From Candidatus Peregrinibacteria bacterium (GTDB lineage Bacteria; Patescibacteriota; Gracilibacteria; Peribacterales; Peribacteraceae), in assembly GCA_016196295.1 (NCBI GenBank), contig JACPYA010000081.1:1-37776 (forward strand): a DNA stretch of 37,776 nucleotides. The letters run 5' to 3'. The notes beneath the pieces were generated by a model that saw only the letters and a program-made list of their open reading frames with translations, was not told where the DNA came from and did not search any database. Made by a program: the position numbers and the translations under genes. Positions within the stretch are counted from its first letter, which is position 1. The number at the start of each line of letters is the position of its first letter. Below, one piece after another: positions 32,610 to 37,776 of the stretch.

Positions 32610-32673
32610 GTAGTTTGTAGGTGGTAGTAGTTTGTAGAGAATATGGAAAAAATTCCTACAAACTACTCACTAC
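32608..32673. repeat. Palindrome at the tgt stop between tgt and rplU
   Basis: GAGTAGTTTGTAG (32608-32620) is perfectly complementary to CTACAAACTACTC (32656-32668). A second left unit (32626-32637) can pair with the same right arm, leaving a short loop that contains AAAAAATTCC. The palindrome begins within the tgt TGA and ends four bases before the convergent rplU stop. Confidence 0.85.
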
Positions 32674-32676
32674 CAA

Positions 32677-32988
32677 CTAAACCGAAATTTTCCCGATCTG
32701 GATCTTCATCATCTGTTGTCTGTGTCCATGGACTCTGCGGTAGCGCTTTCGCTTGTGTGCTTTCACGACGCGGATCTTCTCTCCGCGCGTGTTACCGAGG
32801 ATCTCCGCTTCCACCGTGGCACCGGAGAGGAGCGGCATGCCGAAGGTGATATTGTCGCCATTCACGACAAGCAGCACGCGATCGAGGGTCAGCTTCTGTC
32901 CATCTTTGGAAACGATACGTGGAACCTCCAGGGTATCCCCCTGCGCTACTTTCTCTTGAAAGCCGGCGATATCGACGATGGCAAACAT
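32677..32988 (-). CDS. rplU: 50S ribosomal protein L21
   Basis: The 103-residue L21 begins MFAIVDIAGFQEKVAQGDTL and has VPRIVSKDGQKLTLDRVLLV, then GMPLLSGATVEAEILGNTRGEKIRVVKAHKRKRYRRVHGHRQ, the conserved basic loop that contacts 23S rRNA. The start is clear from the family; the frame is open another 34 codons upstream. The usual partner rpmA (L27) is not adjacent, and obgE is distant, so the common rplU-rpmA-obgE cluster is broken up here. Confidence 0.96.
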   Translation of the reverse strand: MFAIVDIAGFQEKVAQGDTLEVPRIVSKDGQKLTLDRVLLVVNGDNITFGMPLLSGATVEAEILGNTRGEKIRVVKAHKRKRYRRVHGHRQQMMKIQIGKISV

Positions 32989-33415
32989 GGGAGGCAAAAA
33001 CAAAAGCTCGCAGATTTTAGGGATGAATACGCGGTCCGGCAAGGACGCTTCGGCGAAAGATATCGGCATTCTCGCGACAAGACCGAACAAGACTGAGGGG
33101 ATTGAACTAAATTTTTATACAGTTGATGCAGCTGCACTAAGTATCAAAAGAATAAATTTTTTTAATCACGGAGCCCTGAATAAAGCCATTAAATAGAAAT
33201 ACAAGATTTTTCTTGTTTATTTTTATCCTAATAATTTGGCTTAGCGAAGGGCTAAACTCATATTATTAATGAATAAAAATTTGTGCTCAAAATTCTTCCC
33301 TTTCTGCGGGGCTCAAAGAAAATCTCGGTAACATATAGTTGCCCGTGTACCAGTCGCGCTTGCGGTCGCTCCGGTACAGGGCATGCACAAAATGATTGTT
33401 AAGGTGATTGGCGCC
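32989..33415. other. AT-rich gene-free region upstream of rplU
   Basis: I see no convincing gene. The part 33100-33300 is clearly more AT-rich than its surroundings. It holds ACAAG/CTTGT and TTAGC/GCTAA small hairpins (near 33201 and 33240), and minus-strand TTGATA and TATAAA boxes at poor spacing that could belong to an rplU promoter. Near 33340-33380 an imperfect GCCCGTGTACC/GGTACAGGGC palindrome surrounds a GCGCTTGCGGTCGC loop. Confidence 0.5.
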
Positions 33416-33445
33416 GCCATGCACTCAAGCGAAGCGAGTAGTGCA

Positions 33446-33449
<4 letters not shown>
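33416..33449. repeat. Palindrome overlapping the tRNA-Gln 3' end
   Basis: GCCATGCACT (33416-33425) and AGTGCATGGC (33440-33449) form a perfect 10-bp stem. The right arm includes the CCA and discriminator base of tRNA-Gln read on the minus strand, and the loop is CAAGCGAAGCGAGT. Confidence 0.88.
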
Positions 33450-33520
<71 letters not shown>

Positions 33521-33557
33521 ATTATAAGCGGTTTCTCCTGAAAGAACTGTCTGTGAA

Positions 33558-33604
33558 GGCCCTCTGAAGCCTTGGCGAAGGAGGGCCATTTGACGACTCC
33601 CCAA
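33558..33604. repeat. Palindrome plus partial copy of the tRNA-Gln 5' end
   Basis: GGCCCTC (33558-33564) and GAGGGCC (33581-33587) form a perfect stem. Directly after it, 33587-33604 (CATTTGACGACTCCCCAA) copies the tRNA 5' segment 33504-33521 (CACTTGGCGACTCCCCAA) with two mismatches. Confidence 0.75.
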
Positions 33605-33800
33605 GGACCAGTTCTATGATAGCAGAAGACTGCAAAACGAGAGCTGAACGCATGGCAGAATCTCATCCAGAGTCGGGATGCATCACTGAAACAGGGACGA
33701 CGTTCTCATTTTCGCAGAAGCTGCAGTTCCCCCAAAAAAAATCGCAGACGGGCTCATCGCAGGGACCCTCAGAAAATGGCTACAAAGAGCCCAAAAATCA
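33605..33800. other. Gene-free stretch before the giant DUF11 gene
   Basis: No supported gene. A 62-codon frame here has no recognisable features. The only structure noted is a homopolymeric AAAAAAAA run near 33735. Confidence 0.4.
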
Positions 33801-33829
33801 TTGACAGAAGCCTGTTCCAGACCTATTCT
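33801..33829 (+). promoter_or_regulatory. Sigma-70 type promoter of the giant surface protein gene
   Basis: Consensus TTGACA (33801-33806), exactly 17 bases, TATTCT (33824-33829). It predicts a leader of about 47 nt before the ATG at 33883, longer than at most promoters in this window. Confidence 0.8.
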
Positions 33830-33882
33830 TGCCCTCTTTCGTCCACCTCTCTTTTACTTCGCCATTTTTTTCCAAAATTTCT

Positions 33883-36800
33883 ATGCAGCGCCAGAGATTC
33901 ATCGCCCGAGTGAGTTTGGTCGCACTGACACTCACACAATTACACGCAACAGGAGTCATCAACGTCGCACAGACGCTGATTAGTACTGCGAAAGCAGCTG
34001 CCGTTCATGCCTCATCGTTCAGCGGACAAACGAGCCCGCAGCCGGGAGCACTGCTCGTCAGCGGGCTGCGCGAAGGAGACACCGTGACCATCAGTGGGAT
34101 CAGCGGCTCAATCACGTGGCAGCAAGCCTCAGGGACGGGAGGAGCGCAGGGTGGGCTGCAGAATCCCGCGAGCTGCCGAGACGGAGCCGGCAACGGTGGA
34201 AACGACCTCATCGCCGTCGGCTATTTTGCGAATGACAACGGCACGCCATTCGGGGCCATTGCTCCCCTGAAAACATTCGACGGGGGGATTACCGTCCCGG
34301 CCGGAGCGGGCCAGATTCGCGGAGGATTTGCCGATCAGAACCCGAACGACAACAGCGGTGAATGTACGTTCAACATCACGGTCAAGGAGCGAGTGACAGA
34401 GTGCAGCGACGGCAAGGATAACGAAGGCGATGGCGCTGCCGATTTCCCCAATGATTTCAGTTGTGACAGCCCAGAGGACAATGATGAATTCAATCCGCGC
34501 CCGCAGTGCAACGATCGGGAAGACAATGACGGCGACGGAAAGCAGGATGGAAACGACCCGGGTTGCAGCAACGGCCAGGACAACAACGAAAGCGATGAGC
34601 CGAAACAAGAAGAAGCTCCTCAGAGCGCGATCCTCGCTCCTGCAAGCGACGGCCCTCCGGCTTCAGCGCAGGCTCCCGCAGGAGCATCTCGCACGTTCGC
34701 CAACAGAGGCGTGGAAGCCATTCACTTTGTGAACACGCACCCGGACTTCGCCGCGTTTTTCCACGGAGATCCGAATGACGGCATCATCCCAGGCGCAGGT
34801 TCCGTCGATGACGACCCCACGACGGCGCTGAAAGTCTGTCAGTTGGCGGGTTTCAATCATGTCGCAAGCATCCAGAACCGCGAATTTTCGAGCTGTGGCG
34901 ACAACACCATCAGCCACTGGAATGGCAACACATTCGTGGCGGTGAATGCCTGCACGGCGGGCAATCGATTCCTCGACACGCTCGTCTGCGATCAAGGGGG
35001 AACGAGCACGGCAACACAGTGCAGCGACGGCCGTGACAACGACGGTGACGGAAAAGTCGATGCAGGAGACTTCGGGTGCATCGATGGCAATGACGACAAT
35101 GAATTTGGCGAGCCATTCGGCTTCGTCGATGGCCAAGCGAACCCGAACCTCTGCAGAGTGTACGGATGGGCTTGTGACCCGGATAACTTCAACCAGCCGA
35201 TCGACGTGCACTTCTACCTGAATGGCCCTGCCGGAGGAGGAGGCACCATCATCGGGAGCGCGCGGGCGGACCGCACGCGCGATCCTGGCATCACGCAAGC
35301 CTGCGGAGGCAATGGCGCGCATGCCTTTGAATTTGATCTCCCGACAAACCTCCAGAACGGACAGACGCAGAACGTGTTCGTGCACGGCATCAACATTGGA
35401 TCACCGGCTCATAACCCGGTGCTCACAAACTCTCCTGCGAGGGTTGTCTGCAATCCACAAGCGCAGCAGGCAAATCTGACGGTCGAGAAGGTCCTCGCAG
35501 GAGGCGCTCTGACCGTGACGCCGAACCAGCCGGCGATCTACGAGATCCGCGTGACCAACGCATCAAACGTGCCTGCGCAGAATGTTATCGTCATCGAGAA
35601 CATCCCTCAGCACATGCAGTTTGTGACGGATGTCGGTGGAACCGGCTGCGCACTCACCGGCAATAACCAGGTGCAGTGCCCGGGCGTGACCATCAACCCA
35701 AATCAAACGAAGCTGTACCAACTCAAGTTCATGCCGGCGGCATCGGCTCCCTGTGGGGGAACGATCCGCAATCAAGTCGATGTGCAATCGGGCAACGCGC
35801 CGTTCGTCTGGGATGACTTCAATGCGACGGTGCAATGTCAGTCAAACCGCATTCCGACCGGATCCATCGATGTGGGAAACTGCCAAGAGATCGCCGGATG
35901 GACATGCGATCAGGACGTTCCGAATAACCCCCTCGACGTTCATTTCTACGTAAACGCCTCCGCGTATAACGGCGGCACAATCATCGGAAACACCCTCGCA
36001 AACCTGCCACGCGAACCGCAGGTTGGACAGACCTGTGGCGGCAACAGTGCCCACGGCTTCTCGTTCCCGATCCCCGCGAACCTGAAGGATGGTCAAAATC
36101 ACACGATCTTCGTCCACCCCATCAACCAGCCATCGGGTGACAATCCTCATCTGAATCCGCCCATCACCATCAACTGTCCGGCTCCGGGCACTACGGTGAC
36201 CGTCGAGAAGGTCCTCGCGGGAGGAGCTCTGACCGTGACGCCGAACCAGCCGGCGATCTACGAGATCCGGGTGCGAAACACAGGGACCATCGCGGCGCAG
36301 AACGTCGTTGTGATTGAGAACATTCCGCAGCACATGAACTTCGTCGCAGACGTCGGAGGGACAAACTGTTCGATAAACGCGAGCAATCAAGTGCAGTGTC
36401 CCGGTGTGACGCTGAACCCCGGCGAGACGAAGTTGTATCAATTGAAACTCATGCCGACGGCGACAGCCCCGTGCGGACAGACGATCCGAAACCAAGTGGA
36501 TGTCCAGAGCTCGAATGCGCCGTTCGTGTGGGATGACTTCTCTGCCACCGTGCAGTGTGCGCCGAGCAACCAACCTCCCATCGGACACCTGGATGGAAGC
36601 AACTGCGAAGTGCTCATTGGATGGGCGTGTGATGCCGATAACTTCGCAGGACCGATCGATGTCCATTTGTATAACGGTCCCGCGGGACAGGGTGGACAGA
36701 TCGTCGGTTCGATCACGGCCAACGCGCCGCGTGAAGCCGCGGTCGGTCAGCAGTGTGGCGGAAATGTAAACCATGGATTTAACTTCCCCGTTCCGGCATC

Positions 36801-37776
36801 TCTGAAAGACGGCCAACCGCATCAAATCTTCGCATACGCCATCAATACGCCCGCGGGCAGCAATCCTCCTATCGGCAATGTTCCTTTGACGATCACATGT
36901 GCCGCTGCGCAAACGAACCTGACGGTTGAGAAAGTCCTAGCGGGAGGGGCAACCACGGTGTCGCCGAACCAGCCTGCGATCTACGAGATCCGCGTGCGAA
37001 ACACGGGCACCATCGCGGCGCAGAACGTCGTCGTGATTGAGAATATCCCGCAGCACATGCAGTTCATCACCGATGTCGGAGGCACGAACTGCACCGTGAA
37101 CAACAGCAACCAGGTGCAGTGCCCTGCGATCACATTGAATCCGGGCGAAACGAAGCTCTACCAACTGAAATTCATGCCGGTTGCCAGCGCTCCGTGCGGC
37201 CAACAGGTCCGCAACCAAGTAGATGTGCAATCGACGAATGCGCCGTTCGTGTGGGATGACTTCAATGCCACGGTCAGCTGCCAGCAAGCGACGCTCATCG
37301 TGGAGAAGACCGTGCAAGGCGGGGCCGCGAGCGGGGCTGTCGGCCAGCCGATCTTCTATAACGTCCGCGTCCAGAACACGGGCACGGGACCGGCCAATAA
37401 CGTCGTGCTCCTCGATAACGTCCCGCAGCACCTGAGCTTCGTGCAAGGTGGCAGCACCGCAGGATGCACGGAGGCGAACGGACAAGTCCAATGCAACCTG
37501 AATACGATCGCTGCAAGCGCGACCGCGAACGTCACGCTGAAGTTCATGGTGAACCAGTCGGCGACCGCTCTCTGCGGCCAGCAACTGCGAAACCAAGTCG
37601 ATATCACTTCGACGAATGCGCCGTTTGTCTGGGACGACGTGAACGTCACGATCCAATGCAACCAACCTCCCATCGGACACCTGGATGGAAGCAACTGCGA
37701 AGTGCTCATTGGATGGGCGTGTGATGCCGATAACTTCGCAGGACCGATCGATGTCCATTTGTATAACGGTCCCGCG
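33883..37776 (+). CDS. Giant secreted DUF11-repeat surface protein (3' end outside window)
   Basis: An uninterrupted frame of 1298 codons runs off the window end. The N-terminus (MQRQRFIARVSLVALTLTQL, about 45 residues to AAAVHA) looks like a signal peptide. Three acidic ECSDGKDNEGDGAADFPNDF-type repeats follow (about 170-235 and 380-405), resembling calcium-binding thrombospondin type-3 units. Then two modules alternate: a 'GWACDPDNF..PIDVHFY...CGGN..HGF.F.iP..L.DGQ' module (four copies, last one cut) and a DUF11 module (VEKVLAGGALTVTPNQPAIY; AQNVVVIENIPQHM; four copies, two in a row near the end). DUF11 repeats form extended stalks on bacterial and archaeal surfaces. Likely an adhesin or S-layer-type protein. 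Confidence 0.93.
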   Translation, partial: MQRQRFIARVSLVALTLTQLHATGVINVAQTLISTAKAAAVHASSFSGQTSPQPGALLVSGLREGDTVTISGISGSITWQQASGTGGAQGGLQNPASCRDGAGNGGNDLIAVGYFANDNGTPFGAIAPLKTFDGGITVPAGAGQIRGGFADQNPNDNSGECTFNITVKERVTECSDGKDNEGDGAADFPNDFSCDSPEDNDEFNPRPQCNDREDNDGDGKQDGNDPGCSNGQDNNESDEPKQEEAPQSAILAPASDGPPASAQAPAGASRTFANRGVEAIHFVNTHPDFAAFFHGDPNDGIIPGAGSVDDDPTTALKVCQLAGFNHVASIQNREFSSCGDNTISHWNGNTFVAVNACTAGNRFLDTLVCDQGGTSTATQCSDGRDNDGDGKVDAGDFGCIDGNDDNEFGEPFGFVDGQANPNLCRVYGWACDPDNFNQPIDVHFYLNGPAGGGGTIIGSARADRTRDPGITQACGGNGAHAFEFDLPTNLQNGQTQNVFVHGINIGSPAHNPVLTNSPARVVCNPQAQQANLTVEKVLAGGALTVTPNQPAIYEIRVTNASNVPAQNVIVIENIPQHMQFVTDVGGTGCALTGNNQVQCPGVTINPNQTKLYQLKFMPAASAPCGGTIRNQVDVQSGNAPFVWDDFNATVQCQSNRIPTGSIDVGNCQEIAGWTCDQDVPNNPLDVHFYVNASAYNGGTIIGNTLANLPREPQVGQTCGGNSAHGFSFPIPANLKDGQNHTIFVHPINQPSGDNPHLNPPITINCPAPGTTVTVEKVLAGGALTVTPNQPAIYEIRVRNTGTIAAQNVVVIENIPQHMNFVADVGGTNCSINASNQVQCPGVTLNPGETKLYQLKLMPTATAPCGQTIRNQVDVQSSNAPFVWDDFSATVQCAPSNQPPIGHLDGSNCEVLIGWACDADNFAGPIDVHLYNGPAGQGGQIVGSITANAPREAAVGQQCGGNVNHGFNFPVPASLKDGQPHQIFAYAINTPAGSNPPIGNVPLTITCAAAQTNLTVEKVLAGGATTVSPNQPAIYEIRVRNTGTIAAQNVVVIENIPQHMQFITDVGGTNCTVNNSNQVQCPAITLNPGETKLYQLKFMPVASAPCGQQVRNQVDVQSTNAPFVWDDFNATVSCQQATLIVEKTVQGGAASGAVGQPIFYNVRVQNTGTGPANNVVLLDNVPQHLSFVQGGSTAGCTEANGQVQCNLNTIAASATANVTLKFMVNQSATALCGQQLRNQVDITSTNAPFVWDDVNVTIQCNQPPIGHLDGSNCEVLIGWACDADNFAGPIDVHLYNGPA
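36566..36684 (+). repeat. 119-bp perfect direct repeat, first copy
   Basis: These 119 bases, encoding the start of a GWACD module in the giant gene, are identical to 37658-37776. The period is 1092 bases (364 codons), so the frame is kept. Confidence 0.95.
37658..37776 (+). repeat. 119-bp perfect direct repeat, second copy (cut by window end)
   Basis: Identical to 36566-36684 up to the last base of the window, so the true repeat may be longer. Identity at synonymous positions points to recent duplication or gene conversion within the gene. Confidence 0.95.

Noticed and set aside
33521-33528. TTATAAT directly next to the tRNA-Gln 5' end as its promoter
   Set aside because: The box touches the mature 5' end, so transcription would start inside the tRNA; no -35 fits.
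34663-36912. Minus-strand open frames of 240-356 codons over the giant DUF11 gene
   Set aside because: They mirror the repetitive plus-strand gene, repeat with it, and show no independent features. The plus-strand frame has a signal peptide, promoter and recognisable repeats.
35485-37776. Periodic repeats as a CRISPR array
   Set aside because: Repeats are long, coding, in frame and correspond to DUF11/GWACD protein modules; there are no short repeat-spacer units.

Overview
The window looks like chromosome from a Candidate Phyla Radiation (Patescibacteria) bacterium, probably of the Peregrinibacteria/Peribacteria type. This is inferred from gene style, not from a phylogenetic marker. Signs are isolated housekeeping genes without their usual operons (dnaK without grpE/dnaJ, obgE, rplU, tgt, miaA, clpP, recG), few Shine-Dalgarno sequences, several promoters almost touching their start codons, many small unrecognised proteins, and a large share of exported proteins (VanW, DsbA-like, SLH-thioredoxin, LamG/RTX, DUF11 giant). 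TGA is used as a stop codon, so the standard bacterial code applies.

Layout. 1-67 is the 3' end of gap (GAPDH). 139-622 is a DUF559 nuclease-like gene between inverted repeats. 703-3458 (minus) holds dnaK under a perfect CIRCE operator, with two small unknown genes upstream. 3609-7135 holds obgE, a small helical protein and a polytopic GT-C-like membrane protein. 7174-9613 holds tRNA-Ala(CGC), an orphan MASE1 histidine kinase and tRNA-Phe(GAA). 9779-12297 has small membrane and unknown proteins, a GT2 glycosyltransferase, a KGG-motif protein and a stand-alone receiver protein. 12312-19566 is mainly an envelope/export region: LamG+RTX protein, small secreted protein, VanW protein, DsbA-like oxidoreductase, lipoprotein, and a membrane protein with a PilC/GspF-like N-terminus. 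19657-25079 (minus) carries a Pro-rich protein, two unknown genes, recG and an SLH-thioredoxin fusion. 25193-27074 carries a Cys/His-rich lipoprotein, a cupredoxin and a small basic protein. 27139-27611 is a second DUF559 unit. 27688-33520 holds miaA, clpP, a three-gene set of tiny proteins, a DoxX-like protein with a metal-binding tail, a GNAT enzyme, tgt, rplU and tRNA-Gln(TTG). From 33883 to the window end runs a giant open reading frame with no stop, made of alternating DUF11 and 'GWACD' repeats.

The most unusual aspect is the density of small palindromic elements of at least four kinds: (1) C/T-rich terminal inverted repeats that bracket both DUF559 genes and also occur alone beside recG; (2) a 165-179 bp MITE-like family with three copies; (3) purine/pyrimidine-biased palindromes at gene ends, one of them inserted in frame in recG; (4) palindromes abutting all three tRNA genes that carry partial copies of the tRNA ends. 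Other points of interest are a Tgt enzyme in which all four zinc ligands are replaced, a tRNA-Ala with a compensated A19-U56 pair, and a dnaK promoter whose -10 box lies in the loop of CIRCE.
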